Origin: Maribacter ulvicola
GTDB lineage: Bacteria > Bacteroidota > Bacteroidia > Flavobacteriales > Flavobacteriaceae
DNA length: 64,000 nucleotides
NCBI RefSeq assembly: GCF_900155985.1
Contig: NZ_FTMA01000001.1
Coordinates: 682,001 to 746,000, forward strand
Reading direction: 5' to 3'
This document shows, piece by piece, positions 17,295 through 26,126 of this stretch. Below the pieces are notes generated by a model. It had not been told where the DNA came from and ran no database searches. It was given only the letters and a program-made list of their open reading frames with translations. Made by a program: the position numbers and the translations under genes. How positions within the stretch are numbered: the first letter of the stretch is position 1; each line of letters opens with the position of its first letter.

Positions 17295-18848
17295 ATGTTA
17301 AAACGTAGCGCTTTCTTATTCTTTTTAATGATCAATGTTCTGGCTTCTTTTGCTCAAGAAGAACTGGTTTCGTATACTATTGGTGAAAAATTCCACGATA
17401 AATACAGGTACTCTAACATGCTTGCCATTGCAGATGATGGTAGTGAAGGTACTGTTGTAGTTCGTGCCTATTATACCGGAATTGTTTTAAGACCTAAGGG
17501 GTATTTTATTGAGCATTACAATAAAAATCTAGAACTGGTTTCTGAATATAATTATAAACTTAAAAATGCTAATTTTATAGATGCCTATGTACGTAACGGG
17601 CAAGTTTATTTGTTGTTTTTGGAGTACAACTATAATGCTAGAAGTTATCAGTATGAAGTGCATAGAAGCCCCTTCTCTCAATTTCAGTTTACAAAAGAAA
17701 CCTTGCTGTCTATAGCGTCTGACCCGGTAGAACAGCCTTTGGATAGAAATTTCTATAACAGAAATTTCTCGTCTGGGTTTACCACTTCTATTTTATTCAA
17801 TGATGAAAAGTCGGCATTTGCCATAACTACGCACTATAAGAAAAGAAAGATCGATCAGCATACTATTCATGTTTTCGATGCCAATCTAAATAAATTAATG
17901 GAGCACGATTTTTCTGATGAGGTAGAAGAAAAAAACTATGCTTTTGAAAATATTGTTTTTTCTAAAGATTTACAGAATGTCTATTTGGTAGGTAAGGCCT
18001 ATTTTAAAAAAAAGCGTTTTAATGCTACGGAACGAAAGTTTCAGTATGAGATGGTCAGAGTTTCAAAAAGCGGTAGAAGCGTACAATCTTTCTATACTCC
18101 CGGTAAATTTCCAGAATCTCTAAAACCTATTTTTAAAGAGAATGAGCTGTTATGTATCGGTTTTTATGCGGATAGAAAGGATAATAGATACAACGGTATT
18201 TCTTATTTTAATTTAGATCCCAACTCTTTAGAATTGAAGGCTGAAAAATTTAATCCGTTTTCTGAACAGTTTATGATGGATAAGTTTGGGCGTGAAGATG
18301 ATAAGGCTATTAAAGATTTGGTATTTAAAGGAATGACTATCACCAAGGAAGGTAATATTTTGTTCAATGCAGAGGAGTATTTTACAAGTAGAAGTGTACA
18401 GTCTAACTCTAGCGGTGGTCGTGTAATGGTTACTAGATATCACCATAATGATATTATCAGTGCAAAATTGAGTCCGGTGGGAGATTTAATTTGGGCAAGG
18501 AATATCAATAAAACGGAGGTAACCCAAGGCGATGGTGCATATGCATCCTATAGTGCTTACACTAAAAATGATATCACCTACTTTTTCATCAGTACATCTT
18601 CAGAAAACCCTCAGCAATTGAGTGAAGACCGTATTATGTTTAAACAAGGATTAAGTAGAAATAGAAATGTATTTTTAATTCGTTTAGATAAAAACGGGCA
18701 TATGAAATACAACAAGGTTATTGACGATACCGAAGCACGCTTGCCTTTAATGGTATCTGCACCTTATATTGATTATCTGCATGATGAATTAAGATTCTAT
18801 GCCAAAAGAGGTACAAAAAAGCAATTGGTTCAAGTAAGTGTTAAATAA
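17295..18848 (+). CDS. Exported protein of unknown function, 517 aa
   Basis: I do not recognise this family. A signal peptide spans about residues 1-20 (MLKRSAFLFFLMINVLASFA, then Q). The mature protein is beta-rich with aromatic repeats of the kind ...LELVSEYNYKLKN, ...KDLQNVYLVGKAYF and ...GNILFNAEEYF, spaced about 60-80 residues apart. This suggests a beta-propeller of the six- or seven-bladed type, but no diagnostic motif is seen. There are no cysteines suggesting a lipoprotein. It lies 17 bases after the enoyl-CoA hydratase gene. Its last 8 bases overlap the end of the convergent gene at 18841. Confidence 0.75.
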   Translation: MLKRSAFLFFLMINVLASFAQEELVSYTIGEKFHDKYRYSNMLAIADDGSEGTVVVRAYYTGIVLRPKGYFIEHYNKNLELVSEYNYKLKNANFIDAYVRNGQVYLLFLEYNYNARSYQYEVHRSPFSQFQFTKETLLSIASDPVEQPLDRNFYNRNFSSGFTTSILFNDEKSAFAITTHYKKRKIDQHTIHVFDANLNKLMEHDFSDEVEEKNYAFENIVFSKDLQNVYLVGKAYFKKKRFNATERKFQYEMVRVSKSGRSVQSFYTPGKFPESLKPIFKENELLCIGFYADRKDNRYNGISYFNLDPNSLELKAEKFNPFSEQFMMDKFGREDDKAIKDLVFKGMTITKEGNILFNAEEYFTSRSVQSNSSGGRVMVTRYHHNDIISAKLSPVGDLIWARNINKTEVTQGDGAYASYSAYTKNDITYFFISTSSENPQQLSEDRIMFKQGLSRNRNVFLIRLDKNGHMKYNKVIDDTEARLPLMVSAPYIDYLHDELRFYAKRGTKKQLVQVSVK

Positions 18849-19497
18849 TCTGATCCCGTGTTTTGAAATTATAAGAAATTCTAATGCCAAGCCCAATTGT
18901 TCTGGTGTTATAATTATCTTTTGAGTACGATTGTGCATTAAAATCTAATTGATTGAGCGCTTTACCGGCATTCAAGCCATTATAAATTAGGTAAAATCCG
19001 TAAGTAGCGTTGTTAGACCACTTAGATTCTTCAATACCTAAAGCAAAAGACCAATAATACATTTTTGCAGTAATCTTTTTTTCTAGTCTAATATTATCAG
19101 AATCTAAAAAATTACCTATCGCCTGTATTTTGCCGAAATGATATTTTGGTATTAAAACAACGCGCGTACCTTCTTCTTCATAAAATAGCTTTGGCGAAAA
19201 TCCCCATATGAACCCTTCGAAGTGTTCATTTAAGTAGGCAGCGTATGTTGGTGGTCCTGTTTGATCGGCACCAAACATTTCTTGTGAGTTTAAGCCGTAG
19301 TAGTATGAAACATCAACTTCAGGAGCAATAAATTTGTATGAAGTCAATTCAGAGCCGAAAGTTATTTTATAAAATATATTGTCGTTAAATTCTTCATCTA
19401 TAAAAACATCGTATTCACCATAAAGACTTGGTGTGGCCAATTGGCAAAAACAATGGTAATTAAGAAAAAGAAGTGCTACTACGAATATGCTTTTCAT
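18841..19497 (-). CDS. Exported protein of unknown function, 218 aa
   Basis: A signal peptide (about residues 1-18, MKSIFVVALLFLNYHCFC) leads into a mature protein of alternating aromatic and polar residues that ends ...TRTIGLGIRISYNFKTR. That is typical of a small outer-membrane beta-barrel, with an aromatic residue near the C-terminus. The transmembrane strands are visible as YYWSFALGIEES, TYGFYLIYNGL and GLGIRISYNF. No family name is assigned. The stop region overlaps the 517-aa gene convergently by 8 bases, so the pair shares its 3' end without a terminator. Confidence 0.7.
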   Translation of the reverse strand: MKSIFVVALLFLNYHCFCQLATPSLYGEYDVFIDEEFNDNIFYKITFGSELTSYKFIAPEVDVSYYYGLNSQEMFGADQTGPPTYAAYLNEHFEGFIWGFSPKLFYEEEGTRVVLIPKYHFGKIQAIGNFLDSDNIRLEKKITAKMYYWSFALGIEESKWSNNATYGFYLIYNGLNAGKALNQLDFNAQSYSKDNYNTRTIGLGIRISYNFKTRDQII

Positions 19498-19557
19498 TCA
19501 ACCAATTTAAATAATTATAAAATGAAACTATAAAATATTTTATTAGGATTATTTCCA

Positions 19558-19565
19558 TAATTTTG
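19558..19565 (+). promoter_or_regulatory. Putative -7 promoter box TAATTTTG
   Basis: A perfect TAnnTTTG box, 14 bases before the ATG of the radical SAM gene at 19580. The upstream -33 region is AT-rich without a clear TTG. Confidence 0.45.
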
Positions 19566-19579
19566 GAATAAATCCTAAT

Positions 19580-20653
19580 ATGAAATCAGATTTTCCTGTA
19601 AAAGGTAGGGGAGCCCAAAAAAATACCAGTAATAAATTCTCTACGTATAGTTATGAAACACGAGATGATTTTCTTGAGTTTTGCCGTTTAGAAGGGGAAG
19701 TTGCTGACAGGAATAAAACCCAATTCTTACCTATATTTCCAAAAACGATAGTAAATAAAGTAACTAGTCCAGATGTGGGTATGAGTTACTCTATGAACAT
19801 GTACCAAGGTTGTGAGCACGGCTGCATTTATTGTTATGCTAGAAATGCACATGAATTTTGGGGCTATAGCGCGGGATTAGATTTTGAACGAAAAATTCTG
19901 GTAAAGCATGATGCTCCAAAACTTTTGGAAGCAAAATTGAAAAGTAAAAGCTGGAAAGCTTGTACCATAGTCCTGTCGGGCAACACAGATTGTTATCAGC
20001 CTGCAGAAAAAGAATTTCAACTGACCAGAAAGTGTCTAGAGGTATTCTTAAAATATAGACATCCGGTAGGGATTATAACCAAAAACGCTTTGATTTTGCG
20101 TGATTTGGATATTCTAAAAGAACTTAATGAATACGGATTAATAGGCATCAATATTTCGGTTACTTCCTTATCTGAAGAAACGAGAAGAATAGTAGAACCT
20201 AGAACTACGACTATTAAAAAACGGCTTGAAGCTATTCGCGTATTATCAGAAAATGGTATACCGGTAAATGCCATGTTGGCACCGATTATACCAGGAATAA
20301 ACAGTCATGAAATTTTGAATTTGGCTAAGGCGGTTTCAGAACATGGAGCTGTGTCCATGGCATTCACCGTAGTTCGTTTAAACGGGGCAATTGGTGAAAT
20401 ATTCACAGATTGGATTCGTAAAACCTTACCCGACAAAGCAGAAAAAGTATTACATCAAATTCAAGAATGCCACGGTGGTAATTTAAACGACAGTAGATTT
20501 GGTGTGAGAAGCAAGGGCGAAGGTAAAATTGCTACTCAAATTCATGATATGGTGCGTTTGGCTAAACGGAAGTATTTTAAGAATACATCTTTTCCTAAGC
20601 TCAATATAGATTTACATGAATCTTATAAAGATGGCCAGTTGAAGTTATTCTAA
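19580..20653 (+). CDS. PA0069-family radical SAM protein
   Basis: A radical SAM enzyme of the SplB-related PA0069/Rv2578c family, 357 aa. The CX3CX2C cluster motif reads CEHGCIYCYARNAHEFW at about residue 78-94 and binds the [4Fe-4S] cluster that cleaves S-adenosylmethionine. Family features include the preceding GMSYSMNMYQGC, the LSGNTDCYQPAEK segment at about 133-146 and the late LNIDLHE. The substrate of this family is unknown; the relation to spore photoproduct lyase suggests action on nucleic acid but is not evidence. A promoter box lies just upstream and there is a long non-coding stretch behind, so it is probably monocistronic. Confidence 0.92.
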   Translation: MKSDFPVKGRGAQKNTSNKFSTYSYETRDDFLEFCRLEGEVADRNKTQFLPIFPKTIVNKVTSPDVGMSYSMNMYQGCEHGCIYCYARNAHEFWGYSAGLDFERKILVKHDAPKLLEAKLKSKSWKACTIVLSGNTDCYQPAEKEFQLTRKCLEVFLKYRHPVGIITKNALILRDLDILKELNEYGLIGINISVTSLSEETRRIVEPRTTTIKKRLEAIRVLSENGIPVNAMLAPIIPGINSHEILNLAKAVSEHGAVSMAFTVVRLNGAIGEIFTDWIRKTLPDKAEKVLHQIQECHGGNLNDSRFGVRSKGEGKIATQIHDMVRLAKRKYFKNTSFPKLNIDLHESYKDGQLKLF

Positions 20654-21182
20654 GCTTAATTCTTTTACGTAGATGTATAGACTGTCTGACTAAACATTTG
20701 AGATGGTACTGTCATCTCTAAAAGTAAAATTATCCCCTTTAGTTTTTATTAAAAAATTTATTCAAGGGTAGTTATTAAAGTTAAGATACGTTGCTCTATG
20801 GTGAGAAAATTACAGGCAGATTTCTCTCTAAAAGTAAAAAACGGATTTTCTGTTTTTTTGATGAAATGAAGTCGCCTATAGGTGTTGTGGAAAATTGAAT
20901 TGATGATGATGTAATTTATTTTTTCAATCCTTGATAAAAAAATATTTTTCTCAAGGATGAGTACAACTATATGTTAACGAGGGTATTATTAGATATGAGT
21001 CAAAAAAAATAGCTTTAAAATCAGTGGGTTAAAATTAAAAACCTTGCAGTTGAATACGGTGAAAAAAATCTTTTGAAAGTTTTGTTAAGAAAAAATCCAA
21101 ACGTTAAATCCAAGCGTAGATAGGAGGAGTACAATAAATATTAGAGCTATTTATAAACACCGATAACACTTCCAAATAAGAT
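20654..21182. other. 529-base non-coding stretch with repeats and hairpins
   Basis: No convincing gene is seen. It contains a hairpin GAGATG..CATCTC (20700-20718), a direct repeat TCTCTAAAAGTAAAA (20714-20728 and 20827-20841) and a longer hairpin with arms ATCCTTGA and TCAAGGAT (20927-20934 and 20951-20958) whose AT-rich interior can also pair. Two short frames (22 and 23 codons, from 20703 and 20799) share the peptide SLKVK because of the repeat. Whether this is a decayed gene or a leader of the glycosyltransferase gene cannot be told. Confidence 0.5.
20927..20958. repeat. Inverted repeat in the 20.7-21.2 kb gap
   Basis: Perfect 8-base arms ATCCTTGA/TCAAGGAT enclose a 16-base interior that adds five A-T pairs after one mismatch. 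There is no flanking T-run and no gene ends close by, so a terminator role is unlikely. Confidence 0.55.
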
Positions 21183-22586
21183 ATGAAAAATTTAAAAAAG
21201 AATACCGAAAAAACGGAGAGAACGCCTTTCTTCTCCAGAATGAAACATCTAATTGAAAATGCCAACGCATGGGGCGTATTTGTAATGGGTAGCACATTTG
21301 TGTTAATGTTTGGTTCGGCTTATCTAGCTTATATATTGCAAAACGACTTTACTCAATTGCATTTAGAAAGAAGAAGCACCATGATCGGATTAATTTTTAT
21401 GATCGTTGCTGCTGCCTTTTTCGTTTTTAAATTGAGTTTCTTCATTTATACATTTATACGATTTTTAAAATATAAAGCAATACCATCGGTTTCTGATGAA
21501 GAATTGCCTACGGTTACGGTTATTGTTCCTGCCTATAATGAAGGAAAGCAAGTATGGGCAACGTTAAAGAGTTTAGCGGTAAGTGATTATCCAGCGCATA
21601 AAATTCAATTATTAGCTATTGATGATGGTAGTAAAGATGATACTTGGACTTGGATGCAAGAAGCTAAAAAGGAATTGGGAGATAGAGTTTCTATCTGTCA
21701 GCAACCTAAGAACATGGGTAAACGTCATGCATTGTACAGAGGTTTCAACGAAGGTACCGGAGAGATTTTTGTTACCGTTGATAGTGATTCTATTGTAGAT
21801 AGAGATACGTTAAGGAATTTGGTGAGTCCGTTCATAGTTGATGAGAATTGTGGTGCGGTAGCTGGTAATATTCGCGTGCTCAACAATAAGAAAGAAATTT
21901 TGCCTAAAATGCTAGACGTGAGTTTTGCACTTAGTTTTGAGTTTGTACGTTCATCAGAAAGTACGTTGAATTCGGTATTGTGTACACCAGGCGCTTTAGC
22001 AGCTTACAGAGCTACAGCGGTATTCGGTTGCCTGGATGAATGGATCAATCAAACATTTATGGGGCAAGCTTCGGATATAGGGGAAGATAGGGCAATGACC
22101 AACATGATATTAAAACAAGGTTTCCACGTATTGTTTCAAAGAAATGCATTAGCGTATACTAATGTTCCTGAAAAATATAAAGGACTTTATAAAATGTTCA
22201 TTAGATGGGGTAGAAGTAATGTACGAGAGAACATTCAAATGTCTAAGTATGTATTTACTAACTTTAGAAAAGGTCCTAAAGCAGGTGCAAGATTATTGTT
22301 CTTTAGCCAATTTTCAAGAATTGTATTGTGTTACCCATTTGTACTTTTCATGTTAGTTTTTGTTCTTACACACCCATTATTATTCTTAAGTTCTACTTTT
22401 GTAAGTATCATGGTCTTATCAACATTTCCAGTATTGTTCTATGCTAAAAGATATTCAATTTCTGAATCAATTTGGGCGTATTCATATAGCATACTTTTTA
22501 CATTCGGTCTTTTTTGGATTACGCCATATGCGCTTGCTACGGCAAGTAGAAGTGGGTGGTTAACAAGAGAATTGCCACAGAAATAG
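21183..22586 (+). CDS. Family 2 glycosyltransferase, processive polysaccharide-synthase type
   Basis: A membrane glycosyltransferase of 467 aa related to hyaluronan/poly-GlcNAc/chitin synthases. Two N-terminal helices (about 32-57 and 68-96) precede the GT-A domain: VTVIVPAYNEG, the nucleotide-binding DDGSKDDT, the metal-binding DSDS near residue 200, a GED-like motif (SDIGEDRAMT) and the RWGRSNVRE motif equivalent to QxxRW. Four or so C-terminal helices (about 370-455) form the export channel. The sugar and polymer are unknown. It stands alone with a bidirectional terminator behind it. A long leader (the non-coding stretch before it) could hold regulatory signals. Confidence 0.9.
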   Translation: MKNLKKNTEKTERTPFFSRMKHLIENANAWGVFVMGSTFVLMFGSAYLAYILQNDFTQLHLERRSTMIGLIFMIVAAAFFVFKLSFFIYTFIRFLKYKAIPSVSDEELPTVTVIVPAYNEGKQVWATLKSLAVSDYPAHKIQLLAIDDGSKDDTWTWMQEAKKELGDRVSICQQPKNMGKRHALYRGFNEGTGEIFVTVDSDSIVDRDTLRNLVSPFIVDENCGAVAGNIRVLNNKKEILPKMLDVSFALSFEFVRSSESTLNSVLCTPGALAAYRATAVFGCLDEWINQTFMGQASDIGEDRAMTNMILKQGFHVLFQRNALAYTNVPEKYKGLYKMFIRWGRSNVRENIQMSKYVFTNFRKGPKAGARLLFFSQFSRIVLCYPFVLFMLVFVLTHPLLFLSSTFVSIMVLSTFPVLFYAKRYSISESIWAYSYSILFTFGLFWITPYALATASRSGWLTRELPQK

Positions 22587-22607
22587 GCATGATGTTCTCT
22601 TAAAATG

Positions 22608-22641
22608 AAAAAGGGTCTCAACTTAAATTGAGACCCTTTTT
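22608..22641. terminator. Bidirectional Rho-independent terminator
   Basis: A perfect stem AAAAGGGTCTCAA (22609-22621) pairs with TTGAGACCCTTTT (22628-22640) around a six-base loop. A- and T-tracts on both sides let it serve both the glycosyltransferase gene (+) and the convergent HD gene (-). Confidence 0.92.
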
Positions 22642-22667
22642 GAATGTTTTTATGTGGTTTGGCAAGT

Positions 22668-23348
22668 TTAGCTTAAATTTTTTAATGGATTCCATTCTTG
22701 GTAAAATTGTTCTAAAAAGTCAATCATATATTGGTGTCGCTCATGTGCTAGGCGTTTGCCTGCTTTGGTGTTCATTTTGTCTTTAAGAAGTAATAATTTC
22801 TCGTAAAAGTGATTTAATGTGGGTGCTTCTGATTTTTTATATTCTTCTTTGGTCATTTCTAGATTAGGAGGTATGCTAGGGTCATAGAGCGCTCTATTTT
22901 TAAATCCGCCATAGTTGAATGCACGAGCAATACCTATAGCGCCAATAGCATCTAGACGGTCGGCATCTTGCACTACTTTAAGTTCTTTGGATGTAAACAG
23001 TTTTCTCTTCATTTTACCATCAATTAGGCTGACTTTGAAAGAACTGTATTTAATGATGTTTGTTACATGATTAATTGTTCTTTTAGGCACGCCTAGGCCC
23101 AACAAAAAATCCTCTGCCATTTTGGGACCTAAGGCTTCATCGCCATCATGAAATTTAGCATCTGCAATATCATGAAGAAGTGCACCAAGGCTAACCACCA
23201 ATAGGTTTACATCATTTTCTTCTTTCGCAATGAGCATACTATTGTTAAATACACGTTGAATATGAAACCAGTCATGCCCTCCTTCGGCATCTTTCAATGA
23301 TTCTTTAACAAAAGTGATGGTTTCTTCTACTATTTCTGAATTTGTCAT
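22668..23348 (-). CDS. HD-domain phosphohydrolase (YedJ-like)
   Basis: A cytoplasmic metal-dependent phosphohydrolase of 226 aa. The HD motif is spread as H (HDWFHIQRVFNN, about residue 24-28), HD (GALLHDIADAKF, about 58-59) and a later D (VVQDADRLDAIGAIGIARAF, about 127-131), which is the usual HD fold order. The length and the DADRLDAIGAIGIAR signature match the YedJ/YpgQ group, some of which are nucleotide pyrophosphohydrolases. The substrate is not assigned. Its start overlaps the end of plsC by 4 bases (ATGA type), so the two are co-transcribed. Confidence 0.88.
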   Translation of the reverse strand: MTNSEIVEETITFVKESLKDAEGGHDWFHIQRVFNNSMLIAKEENDVNLLVVSLGALLHDIADAKFHDGDEALGPKMAEDFLLGLGVPKRTINHVTNIIKYSSFKVSLIDGKMKRKLFTSKELKVVQDADRLDAIGAIGIARAFNYGGFKNRALYDPSIPPNLEMTKEEYKKSEAPTLNHFYEKLLLLKDKMNTKAGKRLAHERHQYMIDFLEQFYQEWNPLKNLS

Positions 23349-24082
23349 TTAAAAGAATTTATACCGCTAACTACGGATGCTTCAATTTGTTTGATAAGGT
23401 CATCTAGGTTGCCCTTGTTTTCTAAAGGTTGTTGTACTTCTAAGCGAACCTTGGCACCTAATCCCATTGGAAATTGCCCATATCTTACCAGTTTCCAAGA
23501 GTTATTAATGCTAATAGGTACTATTAGGGCAGAAGGAGACTTTTTAAGAAGCATTTTAAGACCCATTGGTTTAAAAGGTTTTGGATGTCCGTCCCTGCTT
23601 CTTGTTCCTTCGGGGAATATTACCGCACTTCTATTGTGCTTTTCAATGTAACTGCCTAGTTTGCCTATTTGCATGATTGCAGATTTACCATCTTTTCTAT
23701 CAATAAGTACAGAGCCACCGTGGACAAGGTTAAAGGAAACACTAGGGATACCCTTTCCCAGTTCTTTTTTGCTTACAAATTTTGGATGATGTTTACGCAT
23801 GTACCAGATAAGAGGAGGTATATCATACATGCTTTGATGATTTGTTACGATGATCAATGGCCTTTCTGTAGGTAGATCATAATTATTGGTGAAACTATAA
23901 GTAGTACCTAAAATATTCGTGCTTCTCATTAAGCAAAAGTTGAGTTTGCTTACTACAGGTTTTAAACCATTATATCCGAAAATTTTAAGTCCCAACCATT
24001 GTATTGGATGGAAAATGAGTAGGCATAGCCCAAATGCTATGAAAAAAAAAGGAGTTATTATATAGGAAAGCAACTTCTGCAT
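23345..24082 (-). CDS. 1-acyl-sn-glycerol-3-phosphate acyltransferase (PlsC)
   Basis: Makes phosphatidic acid from lysophosphatidic acid in the inner membrane. The 245-residue protein has an N-terminal helix (about 7-30), the catalytic HX4D motif NHQSMYD (about 96-101), the substrate motif FPEGTRSRDG (about 156-165) and the third block VPISINNSW. The gene is first in a two-gene operon with the HD hydrolase. A TATTTTTG -7 box ends only 4 bases upstream of the ATG, so the mRNA may be leaderless. Confidence 0.93.
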   Translation of the reverse strand: MQKLLSYIITPFFFIAFGLCLLIFHPIQWLGLKIFGYNGLKPVVSKLNFCLMRSTNILGTTYSFTNNYDLPTERPLIIVTNHQSMYDIPPLIWYMRKHHPKFVSKKELGKGIPSVSFNLVHGGSVLIDRKDGKSAIMQIGKLGSYIEKHNRSAVIFPEGTRSRDGHPKPFKPMGLKMLLKKSPSALIVPISINNSWKLVRYGQFPMGLGAKVRLEVQQPLENKGNLDDLIKQIEASVVSGINSFK

Positions 24083-24086
24083 TTTG

Positions 24087-24094
24087 CAAAAATA
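24087..24094 (-). promoter_or_regulatory. -7 box TATTTTTG directly before plsC
   Basis: On the minus strand TATTTTTG is followed after four bases by the plsC ATG. Transcription would then begin at or inside the start codon. The box also touches the brxA terminator arm. Confidence 0.45.
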
Positions 24095-24122
24095 AAAAAC
24101 CGCTCAATTAGAGCGGTTTTTT
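24094..24122 (-). terminator. Rho-independent terminator after the bacilliredoxin gene
   Basis: AAAAAACCGCTC pairs with GAGCGGTTTTTT around a five-base loop, with T-runs on both strands. It lies about 42 bases past the stop of the minus-strand bacilliredoxin gene. Confidence 0.9.
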
Positions 24123-24163
24123 AATCCTATTATTTTGTTGAAAATTAGCCTAAGCTATACACT

Positions 24164-24574
24164 TTAGCAAAACTCATCGTAAGCTTGCGCTAAATTCTGA
24201 GCGATCATTTCCGCTGGTCTTCCTTCAATGTGGTGACGTTCAATCATGTGAACCAATTCACCATCTTTGAACAATGCCATAGATGGAGAAGAAGGAGGGA
24301 AGGGCACCATAAGGTTTCTTGCAGCATCAACTGCCTCTTTATCTACACCAGCAAATACAGTAACTGCATAATCTGGTTTTTTACCGTTTTGCAAGCTCAT
24401 TTTAGCTGCAGGTCTTGCATTTGCTGCCGCACAACCACAAACAGAGTTTACAACTACTAAAGTGGTTCCTTCTTTATTAATGGCATTTGCAACTGCATCT
24501 GCTGTATATAATTCTTGAAATCCGGCAGAGGCCAGATCTTCTCTCATTGGTTTTACTAATTCCGCAGGGTACAT
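24164..24574 (-). CDS. BrxA/BrxB-family bacilliredoxin
   Basis: A small (136 aa) thioredoxin-fold protein of the DUF1094/bacilliredoxin family, which removes bacillithiol from S-bacillithiolated proteins in organisms that make that thiol. The conserved CGC motif is at residues 46-48 (NSVCGCAAANARPA), and the family N-terminus MYPAELVKPMREDLA and the FPPSSPSMALF segment are present. Flavobacteria commonly carry this gene. A -7 box lies about 30 bases upstream at 24603-24610, and a terminator follows. Confidence 0.93.
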   Translation of the reverse strand: MYPAELVKPMREDLASAGFQELYTADAVANAINKEGTTLVVVNSVCGCAAANARPAAKMSLQNGKKPDYAVTVFAGVDKEAVDAARNLMVPFPPSSPSMALFKDGELVHMIERHHIEGRPAEMIAQNLAQAYDEFC

Positions 24575-24602
24575 ATTTTTAAATGTTTAAATTAAACTAT
24601 TA

Positions 24603-24610
24603 CAAAGATA
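24603..24610 (-). promoter_or_regulatory. Putative -7 box of the bacilliredoxin gene
   Basis: TATCTTTG on the minus strand, a perfect TAnnTTTG, 28 bases before the ATG at 24574. Confidence 0.5.
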
Positions 24611-24678
24611 ATCAATTAGTCGCAGCACTCGCTCAGACCTTAACTTTTCATTCGTCTAACTTTCTAAGGGTAATATTT

Positions 24679-24686
24679 TATCTTTG
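24679..24686 (+). promoter_or_regulatory. Putative -7 box of the TerB-DnaJ gene
   Basis: TATCTTTG on the plus strand, a perfect TAnnTTTG, 19 bases before the ATG at 24706. It is divergent from the box at 24603-24610. Confidence 0.5.
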
Positions 24687-24705
24687 GCAAAATTGAGAAT
24701 ACGAA

Positions 24706-25446
24706 ATGATTAAATGGTTGGGGGCTGTAGTAGGCTTTTTTTTAAGAGGATTGTCCGGAGCAGTATTAGGTTTTTTTGCCGGAAGTATTATTGATAGTTT
24801 TTTTGGGTCTAATAAAGGCAATGCACGTAGCATATTTGAGGACTATACAAGACCAAATGTTACCGCTGCGGATTTTGAATTGAACCTGCTATCACTTTGT
24901 TCTATTGTTATTAAGGCAGACGGGCAAGTAAGCCGGTCAGAAATGGATTATGTGCGCCAGTATTTTGTTAGTACTTACGGTAAGGACAAGGCTAATGCTA
25001 TTTTTAGAAGTTTTAATGAAATCAATAAAAAAGGACAAATATCCGCACAAAGCGTATGTACATTTTTGGCACAACGTACACGCTATGAAGTCAGGTTACA
25101 GTTGCTTCATTTTTTGTTTGGTATTGCACAGGCAGACGGTAGCATCAGTAATCCTGAAATACAAAAAATTAGAGAAATAGCCGGCTATCTTAGGGTATCG
25201 CTAAATGAATTTGAAAGTATAAAGGCCATGTTCGTAAAATCTGCGAACAACTCTTATAAAATTTTAGATGTAGAGAAATCTGCTACAGATGCAGAAGTTA
25301 AAAAGGCCTATAGGGAAATGGCTAAGAAATATCATCCAGACAGGGTAAATACACAAGATGAGGCCATAAAAAAAGGTGCTGAGGAGAAATTTAAACAAGT
25401 TCAAGCGGCATATGAGACTATTCAAAAAGAACGTGGATTAAATTAA
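24706..25446 (+). CDS. Membrane-anchored TerB and DnaJ domain protein (DjlA-like)
   Basis: A 246-residue co-chaperone. The N-terminus is a Gly-rich hydrophobic anchor (about 5-30, WLGAVVGFFLRGLSGAVLGFFAG). A TerB-like helical domain follows (about 55-165, with the acidic metal-type motifs KADGQVSRSEMDYV and AQADGSISNPEI). The C-terminal J domain (about 180-246) has the HPD motif (YHPDRVN), so it should recruit and stimulate a DnaK. This domain order is that of E. coli DjlA. It probably forms an operon with the HupE/UreJ-like gene (21-base gap). Confidence 0.92.
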   Translation: MIKWLGAVVGFFLRGLSGAVLGFFAGSIIDSFFGSNKGNARSIFEDYTRPNVTAADFELNLLSLCSIVIKADGQVSRSEMDYVRQYFVSTYGKDKANAIFRSFNEINKKGQISAQSVCTFLAQRTRYEVRLQLLHFLFGIAQADGSISNPEIQKIREIAGYLRVSLNEFESIKAMFVKSANNSYKILDVEKSATDAEVKKAYREMAKKYHPDRVNTQDEAIKKGAEEKFKQVQAAYETIQKERGLN

Positions 25447-25467
25447 ATACTTAAAATAGATTTTATT

Positions 25468-26052
25468 ATGCAAGAATTTTGGTTTTATGTAACATTAGGT
25501 TTACAGCATGTATTAGATATTAATGCATATGATCATATCCTTTTTTTGGCAGCGCTGACGCTTCCTTTTACGTTTAATAGTTGGAAGAAAGTTTTACTGT
25601 TAGCTACGGTATTTACATTTACCCATTGCTTGGCTCTCGTGTTTTCAGTGTATGAAATATTAGTTGTAGAAGCAAGTTGGATCGAGTTCTTGATCCCTGT
25701 GACAATTGTAGCGACCGCTATTTTCAATTTGGTAGATTACAGAACTGAAAATGAAAATAGGACTATTTGGTTTCATGTATGGGCTACCGCATTTTTTGGA
25801 TTAATTCATGGTTTCGGATTTTCAAATTATTTTAAGATGATGATTATGGGAGAAGAAGATAAGTTAGCCCCTTTATTGGGCTTTGCTGGCGGAATAGAAC
25901 TTTCTCAGGTGGTAGTGGTGTTGCTGGTATTGATTTTGGCTTCTATATTTCAAAGGCTTTTGAAGGTCAAAAAAAGCATATTTGTTGCCATAGGTAGTGG
26001 TCTCATAATACTAATTACACTACCATTGTTATTTGAAACATTTCCCTTTTAG
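25468..26052 (+). CDS. HupE/UreJ-like membrane protein
   Basis: A 194-residue protein with six or seven transmembrane helices matching HupE_UreJ_2. The conserved His/Asp-rich segments are visible: QHVLDINAYDHILFLAAL (about 13-30), TFTHCLAL (about 49-56) and FGLIHGFGFSN (about 108-118). Relatives are proposed to move nickel or cobalt, but many Bacteroidota copies lie far from hydrogenase or urease genes, as here. The metal is not assigned. It follows the TerB-DnaJ gene closely on the same strand. Confidence 0.87.
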   Translation: MQEFWFYVTLGLQHVLDINAYDHILFLAALTLPFTFNSWKKVLLLATVFTFTHCLALVFSVYEILVVEASWIEFLIPVTIVATAIFNLVDYRTENENRTIWFHVWATAFFGLIHGFGFSNYFKMMIMGEEDKLAPLLGFAGGIELSQVVVVLLVLILASIFQRLLKVKKSIFVAIGSGLIILITLPLLFETFPF

Positions 26053-26126
26053 ATTGTTAAAGTTTAGCCTAAGATATTGTCGGTACTAACCAAAGCAGGT
26101 ACCTTGGGTTTAAAAGCTTACCGTAA

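Noticed and set aside
20703-20870. Short SLKVK-sharing frames as microproteins or an ABC ATPase relic
   Set aside because: They are 22 and 23 codons long, the shared peptide comes from a DNA repeat, and no longer match to a known protein can be followed.
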